Positions 21,839-33,438 of a stretch of 64,000 nt of DNA are shown in pieces. The notes under the pieces were generated by a model. It had not been told where the DNA came from. It searched no databases and saw only the letters and a program-made list of their open reading frames with translations. Each line of letters starts with the position of its first letter. The stretch's first letter is position 1. Position numbers and translations under genes: made by a program. The DNA is from Hofstenia miamia (taxonomy: Eukaryota > Xenacoelomorpha > Acoela). Where the stretch lies: contig SCFE01000034.1 in NCBI GenBank assembly GCA_004352715.1, positions 1,509,570 to 1,573,569 of the forward strand, in the 5' to 3' direction.

Positions 21839-24125
21839 AGTAGTAATATTAAGGGAGACCCTGTCTCACAAAATGACCTTGAGCTCTGCGATATCGAGGG
21901 GGGTGTTTGCAAGTGTTAATTAGTGACTCATTCTACTTGACAAATGTTTTTGACAGCTTACTAATGGGTTTTTAGTGACGTCAGATATTTTTAAGTATGT
22001 CTACTAATGGATTTCAATTAGTAATGCTTTTAATTGATTTACATGTTAGGGCCATTTTTTGGTATTGAGTAATTTCACTTTGATAATATCACATTTGTTT
22101 GCATTACGCAATGTTAATATATACCTTATTATAACAACCCCTTTCGGGATACGTACACATAATATTACAAACTAATTTTCCATAATTTCGAAAAGGTTAT
22201 ACATACATTGCTTATAGCGTTTTTGAGAGGCTTCAAAAAACATATTTCGCATTTTGTAAAAACATTCCTTGTTATCACACATTTTCGTTTTCGTCAATAC
22301 ATGTGGAAAATATTAAACATAGTTAAACAAAAAGTGATCGCAATCCGTTGTAATAAAAACGTTTAAAATTTTTATAGACACTAGTAAAAAACATGATTGT
22401 CTAGTTTACATGTTAAAAAACAAAAAATTTAATACACATGGAAAAATATTAAATATAGAAATTAAACAAAGAGATCGCATATTCGCTATACTTAATGGTG
22501 TAATACATAATANNNNNNNNNNNNNNNNNNNNNNNNNNNNNNNNNNNNNNNNNNNNNNNNNNNNNNNNNNNNNNNNNNNNNNNNNNNNNNNNNNNNNNNN
22601 NNNNNNNNNNNNNNNNNNNNNNNNNNNNNNNNNNNNNNNNNNNNNNNNNNNNNNNNNNNNNNNNNNNNNNNNNNNNNNNNNNNNNNNNNNNNNNNNNNNN
22701 NNNNNNNNNNNNNNNNNNNNNNNNNNNNNNNNNNNNNNNNNNNNNNNNNNNNNNNNNNNNNNNNNNNNNNNNNNNNNNNNNNNNNNNNNNNNNNNNNNNN
22801 NNNNNNNNNNNNNNNNNNNNNNNNNNNNNNNNNNNNNNNNNNNNNNNNNNNNNNNNNNNNNNNNNNNNNNNNNNNNNNNNNNNNNNNNNNNNNNNNNNNN
22901 NNNNNNNNNNNNNNNNNNNNNNNNNNNNNNNNNNNNNNNNNNNNNNNNNNNNNNNNNNNNNNNNNNNNNNNNNNNNNNNNNNNNNNNNNNNNNNNNNNNN
23001 NNNNNNNNNNNNNNNNNNNNNNNNNNNNNNNNNNNNNNNNNNNNNNNNNNNNNNNNNNNNNNNNNNNNNNNNNNNNNNNNNNNNNNNNNNNNNNNNNNNN
23101 NNNNNNNNNNNNNNNNNNNNNNNNNNNNNNNNNNNNNNNNNNNNNNNNNNNNNNNNNNNNNNNNNNNNNNNNNNNNNNNNNNNNNNNNNNNNNNNNNNNN
23201 NNNNNNNNNNNNNNNNNNNNNNNNNNNNNNNNNNNNNNNNNNNNNNNNNNNNNNNNNNNNNNNNNNNNNNNNNNNNNNNNNNNNNNNNNNNNNNNNNNNN
23301 NNNNNNNNNNNNNNNNNNNNNNNNNNNNNNNNNNNNNNNNNNNNNNNNNNNNNNNNNNNNNNNNNNNNNNNNNNNNNNNNNNNNNNNNNNNNNNNNNNNN
23401 NNNNNNNNNNNNNNNNNNNNNNNNNNNNNNNNNNNNNNNNNNNNNNNNNNNNNNNNNNNNNNNNNNNNNNNNNNNNNNNNNNNNNNNNNNNNNNNNNNNN
23501 NNNNNNNNNNNNAAACTAGACAATCATGTTTTTTACTAGTGTCTATAAAAATTTTAAACGTTTTTATTACAACGGATTGCGATCACTTTTTGTTTAACTA
23601 TGTTTAATATTTTCCACATGTATTGACGAAAACGAAAATGTGTGATAACAAGGAATATTTTTACAAAATGCGAAATATGTTTTTTGAAGCCTCTCAAAAA
23701 CGATATAAGCAATGTATGTATAACCTTTTCGAAATTATGGAAAATTAGTTTGTAATATTATGTGTACGTATCCCGAAAGGGGTTGTTATAATAAGGTATA
23801 TATTAACATTGCGTAATGCAAACAAATGTGATATTATCAAAGTGAAATTACTCATACCAAAAAATGGCCCGTGATATTATCAAAGTGAGGATTACTCATA
23901 CCAAAAAATGGCCCTAACATGTAAATCAATTAAAAGCATTACTAATTGAAATCCATTAGTAGACATACTTAAAAATATCTGACGTCACTAAAAACCCATT
24001 AGTAAGCTGTCAAAAACATTTGTCAAGTAGAATGAGTCACTAATTAACACTTGCAAACACCCCCCTCGATATCGCAGAGCTCAAGGTCATTTTGTGAGAC
24101 AGGGTCTCCCTTAATATTACTACTT
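21839..24125. mobile_element. Element with ~570-610-bp inverted arms around a 1000-N gap
   Basis: The left arm (21839-22408) and right arm (23513-24125) are near-perfect reverse complements. The outer ends read AGTAGTAATATTAAGGGAGA. The right arm is longer because a stretch of about 46 bp (GATATTATCAAAGTGA and AAAAATGGCCC) is tandemly duplicated near 23860-23920. Just inside the left arm, 22408-22512 holds a degraded direct repeat of the arm's inner part. The core is lost in Ns at 22513-23512. Candidates are a foldback element, a long-TIR DNA transposon or a Polinton end pair. Alternatively, one arm could be a misassembled inverted copy, since the right arm starts at the gap edge. Confidence 0.7.
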
Positions 24126-24868
24126 ATATATATATATATATATTTATATATGCTATTACTTAAAACTTTGTAAACATTAAGATGGAACTCTGATTTGAAT
24201 TAGTTTTGATTGAAAATGAAATCATGGCGTCAAGATGAAAATAGCCTCCATTCATTTCTAATGAGTTGCTCTTGGTTGGAATCTAAAATTCAAAAACGTG
24301 CACATATTAATTATTATTATGTACTTAGGTAGATGGCCAGATAAGCTGGGTTGGGCACATTTGTGGATTTCTATTTAGTCTGGCCTAGGGTTGAATTTTA
24401 CATAATTTGGTATTCTGTAACACTCCGTTTGAAATGGCTATTGAGGGAAGAGGTAAATTTGTTTATTAATAGGAAAATGTCAAGTCTGAAGCATTTTGCA
24501 TTCTTTCAGTTTCTAAACCTAAAACTTATTTTTACATTATTATATTAAATGCAAAATGCTTTTCAAAAAAATATATAAATGAATGCTCTAATTACATAAA
24601 TGGAAAGGATAGTTTGCGATAATTTCCCAACCTATTCTTTTTAGGTATAAGTACATGTTATATACATTAAGCCTACAAAGGGCGCAAAATGCAGAAAACT
24701 TGAAGAAATTCTTTTACAAATATATTTTACATCACAGCAAAGAATTTTGTTAATGTGTTAATTGATCCATATAGGCCTTCAATTGTTAACTTATTTATAA
24801 ATATATTACCAATATATTCCTATTGCAATTCAGATGTTGAATGTGCTTTCCTATCATGTTTAGACTAT
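24126..24868. other. AT-rich 5' region of receptor C
   Basis: A short TA run lies at 24126-24150, followed by unremarkable AT-rich DNA. No gene is recognised. Confidence 0.4.
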
Positions 24869-24890
24869 GCGATTGCTTCCCGCAATTTTT
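24869..24890 (+). promoter_or_regulatory. Conserved upstream motif, receptor C
   Basis: GATTGCTTCCCGCAATTTTT ends 10 bp before the ATG. It is the same motif as upstream of A, B and D. Confidence 0.55.
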
Positions 24891-24900
24891 GGAATGCAAT

Positions 24901-25827
24901 ATGAACAAAACAGCAGGAGAGTGTGAAGACACGTACTTAAAAATGGTCTCTCAATCAATTATGTATTTAAATGTTCCTGTATCATATTTCGGAATATTGA
25001 TCAATAGCGCTTACCTTTCTATAAGTGAAGAAGTTCATGATGTTTTTACAAGGATTGCTTTCCAGTGGTTGGCAATATGGAATATTCTAAGCTTACTGTT
25101 TGATGGAATTCTCAATCCATTTGATTTCTTACTTCAAATCATTTTAAAGAATAATTTATACCTATGTAAAATGATAATGAGTCTGGATGCAGCTACAACT
25201 GCACTTGTTCAATGGGCTGTGGTTCTAATTTGCACCAATAGGGTATTTGCTTTATTCAAGCCAATTCAATATTTTAACATGCAATCAGAACAAAGTAAAA
25301 TTTGGAAAATTATATTTTTCTCTTCGACAATTGTATTCTTAATAATATATACGAGTGGTCTAACCTTTTACAAAATTGAAAAGCACTTTTGCGTAACAAT
25401 CTTGGATTATAAAAGTTTATTTTGATTCACTTGGAAGTTTTTCACAGTATTAAATATTGTTGTTGTATGTGCATTTAACTACATTTTATCTTGGAAGCTA
25501 TCAAATCTTGAAGGGAAATTAAATTTAGAAACTGAGAACTATAAAAAGCAGCTGAAACATTCTAAGAAATCACTAAGTTTATTTTCTTGGTTCTTTGTAT
25601 TGTTTTTCATTCCTCATATAGTTCTTGACGTAGTATTGCTGTTCAAAATAGATACATGCATCATAAAAGTTGTATTTCAAATATTTCAATTATTTTTAGT
25701 TCTCTTTTCCTCCATTAGTCTGGTTTTGTTAGCGATTTCAGGAAGTGCTTTTCGAATGAAGCTAGCAGGTATCTTAACAAAAAAAAATGTAAATATCAAG
25801 TCTTATCATAGTTATTCAACAAAGTAA
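24901..25827 (+). pseudogene. Seven-transmembrane receptor, copy C (single in-frame TGA)
   Basis: The frame is complete from MNKTAGECED to a TAA at 25825, 308 codons, except for one TGA at 25423-25425 (codon 175). Copy A has Trp there. Everything after the TGA stays in frame and close to copy A (FNY, SWKL, SLFSWFFVLFFIPH, the TM7 block). The C-terminus is longer than A's and reads through AGILTKKNVNIKSY. An in-frame ATG 60 bp upstream exists, but paralogue alignment supports 24901. The middle is nearly identical to A and D at the DNA level, while the first 45 codons differ (SISEEVHDVF for TFEDVHDAST), which looks like a gene-conversion mosaic. It is a young pseudogene, or less likely a readthrough or polymorphic allele. 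Confidence 0.75.
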
Positions 25828-26230
25828 TGTTTCAATTATTTTGAGCAATTTATATATTTGATTGTTGTAATAAAGGATGTAGAAAAGTTATGTTTTTAAA
25901 ATTAAAATTCTGTTTTAAGCTCAATATTTTTAAAATATTGTTAGGCCACGAGGTTGAGTTTGTTTCAAAAAATTTATTTGAACAAATATCCTCAGATGTT
26001 CACTAATGTTAATTTAAATTAGCTTTACAAATATATACATATGAATTTATAGCAACATATTTCCAAAATAACAATGAAAAATATTAGTAATAACTTGAGT
26101 TAAAAGCAATATCTTTTGCAAATATCATACTCATTTTTAAAGCAAAAAACACTAACCCAACCCTAAGCTTGACCTGAATGATATTGAGTCCCAACATCGC
26201 CCGCGTCTTCTTCCTCCATTTGAGCCACGC
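25828..26230 (+). repeat. 3' flank of receptor C, duplicated beside receptor A
   Basis: Matches the block at 1640-2090 in reverse complement. AATAAA at 25869-25874 is the likely poly(A) signal of copy C, in the same context as in copy A. Confidence 0.7.
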
Positions 26231-27400
26231 ATCTAGGGTTACAATCAGTTAAATAGTTTCGCGTCAACCGCCACCACTTGAACAATCATTAAGCTTGCAA
26301 TTGATTTACAGTGAGAGTGAGATTGCAAAACTGCCATCAACAGCTGGCCTACATGCTCACTGNNNNNNNNNNNNNNNNNNNNNNNNNNNNNNNNNNNNNN
26401 NNNNNNNNNNNNNNNNNNNNNNNNNNNNNNNNNNNNNNNNNNNNNNNNNNNNNNNNNNNNNNNNNNNNNNNNNNNNNNNNNNNNNNNNNNNNNNNNNNNN
26501 NNNNNNNNNNNNNNNNNNNNNNNNNNNNNNNNNNNNNNNNNNNNNNNNNNNNNNNNNNNNNNNNNNNNNNNNNNNNNNNNNNNNNNNNNNNNNNNNNNNN
26601 NNNNNNNNNNNNNNNNNNNNNNNNNNNNNNNNNNNNNNNNNNNNNNNNNNNNNNNNNNNNNNNNNNNNNNNNNNNNNNNNNNNNNNNNNNNNNNNNNNNN
26701 NNNNNNNNNNNNNNNNNNNNNNNNNNNNNNNNNNNNNNNNNNNNNNNNNNNNNNNNNNNNNNNNNNNNNNNNNNNNNNNNNNNNNNNNNNNNNNNNNNNN
26801 NNNNNNNNNNNNNNNNNNNNNNNNNNNNNNNNNNNNNNNNNNNNNNNNNNNNNNNNNNNNNNNNNNNNNNNNNNNNNNNNNNNNNNNNNNNNNNNNNNNN
26901 NNNNNNNNNNNNNNNNNNNNNNNNNNNNNNNNNNNNNNNNNNNNNNNNNNNNNNNNNNNNNNNNNNNNNNNNNNNNNNNNNNNNNNNNNNNNNNNNNNNN
27001 NNNNNNNNNNNNNNNNNNNNNNNNNNNNNNNNNNNNNNNNNNNNNNNNNNNNNNNNNNNNNNNNNNNNNNNNNNNNNNNNNNNNNNNNNNNNNNNNNNNN
27101 NNNNNNNNNNNNNNNNNNNNNNNNNNNNNNNNNNNNNNNNNNNNNNNNNNNNNNNNNNNNNNNNNNNNNNNNNNNNNNNNNNNNNNNNNNNNNNNNNNNN
27201 NNNNNNNNNNNNNNNNNNNNNNNNNNNNNNNNNNNNNNNNNNNNNNNNNNNNNNNNNNNNNNNNNNNNNNNNNNNNNNNNNNNNNNNNNNNNNNNNNNNN
27301 NNNNNNNNNNNNNNNNNNNNNNNNNNNNNNNNNNNNNNNNNNNNNNNNNNNNNNNNNNNNNNTGCTATAAACATGAAATATAGATATGAAATATAAAAAA
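26231..27400. other. Intergenic with a 1000-N gap
   Basis: 26231-26362 is unique-looking sequence with short frames only. Ns fill 26363-27362, and a short AT-rich stretch leads into receptor D. Confidence 0.5.
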
Positions 27401-27423
27401 TAATTGCTTTACCGCAATTTTTT
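27401..27423 (+). promoter_or_regulatory. Conserved upstream motif, receptor D
   Basis: AATTGCTTTACCGCAATTTTT ends 8 bp before the ATG. Here the motif is a clean inverted repeat, AATTGC-6-GCAATT. Confidence 0.55.
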
Positions 27424-27431
27424 AATCAACT

Positions 27432-28312
27432 ATGAACAAAACAATAGGAGAATGCGAAAACGAAAACTTGAAAGCTGTTGCTCAATCAATTATGTATTTG
27501 AACGTCCCGATATCCTGCTTTGGAATGCTTATCAATTGCGTTTACCTTTTTACATTTGAAGATGTTCATGATGCGTCGACAAGGATAGCTTTCCAGTGGT
27601 TGGCAATATGGAATATTCTAAGCTTACTGTTTGATGGAATTCTCAATCCATTTGATTTCTTACTTCAAATCATTTTAAAGAATAATTTATACCTATGTAA
27701 AATGATAATGAGTCTGGATGCAGCTACAACTGCACTTGTTCAATGGGCTGTGGTTCTAGTTTGCACCAATAGGGTAGTTGCTTTATTCAAGCCAATTCAA
27801 TATTTTAACATGCAATCATAACAAAGTAAAATTTGGAAAATTATATTTTTCTCTTCAGTAATTGTATTTTTATTGATTTATTCCAGCTCTTTAGAATTTT
27901 ACAAAATTGAAGAGCAATATTGCATCACGATCTTGGATTATGAACATCTATTTTGATTCATTCGGAAGTTTTTCACAATATTCATTGTTGTTATTGTATG
28001 TGCACTGAATTACATTTTATCTTGGAAGCTATCAAATCTTGAAGGGAAATTAAATTTAGAAACTGAGAACTATAAAAAGCAGCTGAAACATTCTAAGAAA
28101 TCAATCAAATTATTTTCATGGTTTTTGTATTGTTTTTTATGGTGGATTTACTTCTTGATGTAACATGGGGATTGAATTTGGCCACTTGCTTCATAAAAAT
28201 TCTTTTTGAAGTGATGCAATTTTTTCTAGTTCTCTTTTCCTCCATTGGTTTGATTTTGTTAGTGAATTCAGGAAGTGCTTTTCTAAGGAAATTTAGCATG
28301 TATTTTATGTGA
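27432..28312 (+). pseudogene. Seven-transmembrane receptor, copy D (nonsense and frameshift)
   Basis: Copy D starts MNKTIGECENENLK, very close to copy A through TM3. It then meets TAA at 27819 (codon 130, GAA in A and C) and TGA at 27954 (codon 175, the same site as in copy C). A one-base deletion near 28120 shifts the frame. The shifted frame finishes TM6-TM7 (VLFFMVDLLLDV, VLFSSIGLILLV, GSAFLRKF) and stops at 28312. Codon-level similarity persists after each lesion, so the gene decayed recently. The middle is almost identical to C and A at the DNA level. AATAAA at 28398-28403 remains. Confidence 0.8.
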
Positions 28313-28397
28313 AACTGTCAACGTAGAGCTGTATAATCAATTTTCAACAAAGTGATATTTCAAGTTTTTTGCTAAATTTATAAATTTATATTGTTTG

Positions 28398-28403
28398 AAT
28401 AAA
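28398..28403 (+). terminator. Poly(A) signal of receptor D
   Basis: AATAAA in GTTTGAATAAAGCG, 86 bp after the final stop, the same distance class as in A and C. Confidence 0.5.
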
Positions 28404-29163
28404 GCGTGAGGAAATGTAAAATTTTATTAAGAACAATATTTGAAATTTAAATATTTAACATGAAATTTTTTGGCAGAAACGGGATAACTTCAATGGCTTT
28501 ATTAACAAATGTATAAATATATATGTAATACAACTAAAATATTTGGAAACTATCACAGATAAACAAATAATGCACAAGACAAGTACAAAATCAACAAATA
28601 TAGCAACTGGCTATCCTATAGCAAACCTGGTGCTCGGACCAAATTTTGTTGGGGATGACTCTTCCTATTTGGATTCTAAATGACTAGATGCTTAGAAAGT
28701 TTTTGCTTCCATGCTAAATTATTATGTTGTTGTTATCATGCGCAAAACTTTTTTTTAGTTTTACAAATGTTAAATGTGCACTAAAATGATGCTATATCGT
28801 CACCTGTGAAAATATTCAACCACTGTAAATAACTTTTCCAGATGGTTTCTGTCTTCATGGACAAATATCAATTCAGGCATTCCACGAGACACTACGCTGG
28901 GTCCCGCCTGTTTTTACTGCTGATTTACAAGCTAATATCCAAAAATCAGAATAGACCCAAATATGTACATGATATCACTGCACGGAAAATTTTCAGGAAA
29001 AACAAAGCCAGCAAATCATGAGATTCCGACAGAAGTGTGGAGCCAATCACATTTGATGTCTCTTCAGCCTAGGAAATATCATTCCTTCAATCACTGAACT
29101 GCCAAGTGAACTACAGCATGGTGTCATTCAACTTCAGTAGTATAATAGCTTTAGGGTATTAAG
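28404..29163. other. Intergenic, no gene recognised
   Basis: AT-rich sequence up to the LTR-B start. No coding motif or shared repeat is seen. Confidence 0.4.
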
Positions 29164-30429
29164 TGTAACATAATCTCATGTGTGGTCAAGTTAAGAAAAG
29201 AAATGGAAAGAACTAAGACTAAAGTAATATAACAATTAATTGTACACACATGATTATTATTAATTAGATTATTTGCAAAATTTTAATAAGCAATATTTTG
29301 ATATTAATTTGCTTGGCAGTACTTTTGACAAATATCAAAAGACCAAAACGCAAAGGCTAACTAATGCTGATGTGCACAAACCGCAGACAAAGAAAAAGAG
29401 GGAAAACAGTAAATTGTCAACAACATAGATTAAACAGGTACTTGCCAAGTGTATGATTGTTTGCTATTACTATGTATAAAAGTAGTGCAATTTATATATT
29501 TGGTGATGAATGAAATTCATTGGATTTACTTCTTTATCTTGTCAGGTTTATTTATTAATTAAATGGAAAGCTAAAAGGTCAAGCACTAGAGTAATCCTGA
29601 TGGTGGTCCCCAACTACATTTAAAGGAAGTCTGGAACAGCCTGTGCACAATAGCCTTTCAAAAGTGCGGTGTGGCTGGTAGTCATTGTTTACTCAATGTG
29701 CTTACAGGTTAGGTGTAAGGATAGGGAATATTATTTGTTATAGCTTTCCTATCGTTCATTATTCACAAGTTAGTGTTATTATTATTATTATTGGATCAAC
29801 CCTCGTTAGAAAAGCAATGTTTTACCTAGATCAGATTTCATGGTTAATCACTCAATTGCCTGTTAGTAAATTAGACAACTCTTGACCAACTTACGAATTA
29901 GTTTTATTGCTGACTGCATTGGTTGTTTACATGTATCAAGGGCTAACCTATATATTTATATCTTTAGGGTTATTATATGTAGGGAACTATAACAAGCTAA
30001 AGCACCATGGTTGCATTGCTTCTCTATATTTTAAAGGCAACAATAACAAGGACAATCAATGCATTAAATTATTAAGTTATCACACACTCATGTTTTCTGA
30101 GACAATGTTCCATGCACTGAGTCAACCATTGGTAATTCCTTTGATGTCAGAGTAAAGCTGGATTTGTTTACAAAGACAAAGTCTCCTCTTGTGCAGTGCT
30201 TTGAGTCAGGTTTCAACCCTGTCTACCATTTCTCACTCTCATTCTAAAATAGCTGTTAGTTAGATCATTAAATGTAGCTAATGATATATTTATTCAGTTA
30301 ATACAGTTAACAACAATATAGAAAGAGAGAGTTTTTGGAGTCTGTCCCACATTAAATACCATAACAAAATAGGAATATGGTTAAGCAATCCTAAACTAAG
30401 CTGATATTACTGTTGGCAAGATTCCACAT
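29164..30429 (+). mobile_element. LTR-B, 5' LTR of a Ty3/gypsy element (1266 bp)
   Basis: It begins TGTAACATAATCTC and ends TTCCACA, so it is bounded by TG...CA. A TATAAA box lies at 29475-29480. The same repeat occurs at 45634 and 57170 directly after a polypurine run, as expected for 3' LTRs, and here it is followed by a PBS and gag. Within the LTR, short open frames encode nothing recognisable. Confidence 0.8.
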
Positions 30430-30445
30430 AGCAACCATGACAGGA
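30430..30445 (+). other. Primer-binding site of LTR-B element (decayed)
   Basis: TAGCAACCATGACAGG follows the LTR. It equals TGGCGACCATGACAGG with G-to-A changes at two positions, so the priming site is shared with the LTR-A family but has decayed here. Confidence 0.6.
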
Positions 30446-30699
30446 CCCCAACATGTGCAAGAGAGAGAAAAACAAAGGAAGAACATATTTGAGTAAAATA
30501 GTTGTTTATTTTCAGAATATGGAGAAAACCTTACAGTGGGAAAAACCTGGAACGAGAATTAGTGCGAAGAAAATTGCATCAGTCTACAGATAGAAATGAA
30601 TTCAAAGAAGAGGGAAATGAACATAAGCACTACCTTACTTAAGTACACAGGAAATGTAGAAAGGGACCAGCAAAGGAGTACTCAAAGCTGAATACAATA

Positions 30700-32340
30700 A
30701 TGGTATGTTCCAAAAAGAAGACGAGAAGCAAAGCAAAAACTCAAAAAACCCCCCAATCGAGAAAAATCCTGGAAATGCAAGATGTGACAATGACCCCTGA
30801 AAGTGAACCATCTCTAACAGAACTAGTGCTACAGCCAGTACATTTAAATAGCAAACTCACAATAGTTCAATTAACAGAGATTATTGAAAACAATAATAAA
30901 GAAAGACAGGAGTTAACAATATGCATAGAACAGTTAACACAATGAATGTTTGAAATAGAGGTAGCAAATAACAAAAAAGAGAAACACATTGACGAAATCA
31001 TAAAAGATATGAGTATACAATTAACAGACAACAAAACTTGTTTCAAAAACAGATAGAGAAACTAACAGAAGTGAACAAAGAAATTAAAGTTCAGAGTGAA
31101 AGGTTGCAATGACTGATGAGTGAGTTACATGAAGAGAATGCAAACCTTAGAGAAGACAATATGAACAAACAGATAGAAATCGATAACTTAAAAGATGAGA
31201 TATGGTTAATAGTAATAAGTAACGAAGAAAAAAGAGACAAAAACGTCAAAATGATAGAAAATACTATAGTTGAAAAGCCTCAACAGCTAGACAATGCAAT
31301 ACCTTATAGAGATACGCCAATGAATAGGTACAAACAAAGTCAAACTGAAGAGGAATTCATTGAAAGATTAGTAAGAGACATAACAAAGCAAGTACAAGAA
31401 AATTGTGTAAAATCAAAAGAGAAAAACCAACATTTGAAAATACAATACTAGCAGAAGATGAAGACAATGACACGTCCATATGTAAAGCAATACTGCCTAA
31501 GTTCACAGGGAGAGTTGACAATTACTCACCAACATTTAATGAATGGCTACAAATTTTTGAGATGAGTATGAAAGAGAGGAAAGTGACACAACAATGAGCA
31601 GCAGCAAGGTTTCCATTATATCTAAGCAGAGCAGCTTACCAACATTATTTAGTGTTAGATAAACAGACAAAAACAAATTACAAAAAATTGATAGGAGAGT
31701 ACCAACAATACTACAATGATGAGAATTTCAAGAGTCAATACTGAATGTTTCTAAATGGAATGAGAATGAATAACAGAGGTGACTTGAGAAACTATATGTT
31801 GCAAGTAGAATGGTTACTAAAACTCAGCTCAAGAGAACAAAACTATTCAAAATACAATTTATTCTCACACATTTGCAAAGGCCTACCAGAGGCAATTCAT
31901 CAACAATTCCAGATTAAATGTGATGCAGATGCCTCATTAGACAAAATGATTTGAAAAGGACTTGCAATACAAATAACAATGGAAAACAATGCAAGAATTA
32001 ATGAAAAGTCAATGATAGGAAAACCAGTAGTAAATAACACAACACCTATGGTTAGCAAATAGGAAAAACACTGAATATGAAATCAGGAGAGGAAATGATA
32101 AAAATAAAACTCAAAGATGGAATGATTAAACAAATAAAATAAAAGGACCTGAAATGCCAGGTGTGCAGCAATAAAGGACATACCAAGAGATATTGCAAAA
32201 GACAAATCAATTGGATAGAAGAAGAAGAAGAAGAAGAAGAAGAAGAAGAACAAGTGTATTTCAATTAGGAGGATCTAATTGAAAATGAGGAGGAGCAAAA
32301 AAATGACCACGAAACCAAATCTATAGAAATGGATGATTTA
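30700..32340 (+). pseudogene. Ty3/gypsy gag, LTR-B element, broken
   Basis: It starts with a basic leader (MVCSKKKTRSKAKTQK), then a long coiled-coil region rich in E, K, N and Q (to about 31430). The capsid follows (LPKFTGRVDNYSPTFNEWLQ near 31500, RFPLYL, LFSHICKGLPEAIHQQF near 31870) and then a zinc knuckle CQVCSNKGHTKRYC (C-x2-C-x4-H-x4-C) at about 32155. An acidic tail begins IEEEE. Stops at about 30943 and 31596, among others, and frameshifts break it. The role was assembly of the intracellular particle and RNA binding. Confidence 0.8.
32218..32250 (+). repeat. GAA trinucleotide expansion in the gag tail
   Basis: Eleven GAA units encode a poly-Glu run. The related copy at 48107 has only a short mixed GAA/GAG stretch at this place, so the tract expanded in this copy. 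Confidence 0.8.
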
Positions 32341-32352
32341 AACTAGAGGGAG

Positions 32353-33438
32353 CACTGTCTCCAATAAAACAAGTGCCTGTGTTAATAATCACAGAACTAA
32401 TGAAAACAAACACAATAACAGTTGTGATTAATGGGGTTATGGTCAACGCTATGATAGATATAGGAGCAGTTATATCAATAATTGTGCAGCAAAATAGTAT
32501 TAGAAAGGAAACATTTGAATAATGAGAAAAATAGACTAATAAATGCATCTGGAGACTATATAGATGTGAAAGGGCAACTGCAGGATGTACCAATAAGAGT
32601 AGCAAATTCAATGTTCCAGGAGACTTTCACAGTGATCAACACAGAAAAAAATCAATTGCCACACGAAATAATACTAGGGAATGATTTCTTGACAAATAAT
32701 AGATGCATCATAAACTACAATGATAGGATGATAACAGTACAGGAAGAAATTATAATGACGTATGAAGAAGAAGAAAATGATACAATAATGTTTAAACTAA
32801 TGCATGACACAAAATTTTACCAAACAATTGGAAAATATGTGAAATTGAAATGCTGGAGAAAATAGACGCGGAAATAATGATGTATGATCAGGTAGGAATC
32901 AATACAAAGAAGTTGTCAATTCCATCTACCCTATGTACAGTATGAGAAGGAAAAGGATACTGAATGCAATGAGCCATATCATCAATCTAAAGAAAGAAAT
33001 AGTGAAAATTAAAGGGAAGAGAATAAACACAGAAAAACTAATGGTAGATAAAACTATTAACATAATAGAAAAGGAAAAGGAGCAAAACTATCAAATACTG
33101 GAAATAAAGGATAGTGAATATGAACACATTAATGAAGAAGAGAAAAAGGCATTGGTAAAAGTTCTGCACAAACATAGCAGAATATTTAATTTTGGTGAAA
33201 TTAGTGTGGTCAAGGCAATAGGAGAAACACATAAAATAATTACTAGAATGGATGAACCAATAAGGTTACCATGCAGAAGGGTACCTGAGAATTTGAAAGA
33301 CAATTATAATATGATCCTCAAAGAATTAATCAACAACAAAATTATAAGACTGAGTGAAAGTCCATATGCGTCACCAATGGTTTTTGTAAAGCAAGGTAAT
33401 AAATACAGACTTTGCATAGACTTTCACAAACTTAATGA
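32353..33438 (+). pseudogene. Ty3/gypsy protease and start of RT, LTR-B element
   Basis: The aspartic protease region reads VVINGVMVNAMIDIGAV, where the catalytic DTG has become DIG. A frameshift follows near 32490, then the frame NASGDYIDVKGQLQDV to ILGNDFLTNNRCIINY. The linker and RT start follow (INEEEKKALVKVLHKH, then CRRVPENLKDNY, SPYASPMVFVKQG and LCIDFHKLND). At about 33438 the RT stops abruptly and minus-strand integrase sequence of the LTR-A element begins, so the rest of this pol is missing. Confidence 0.75.
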
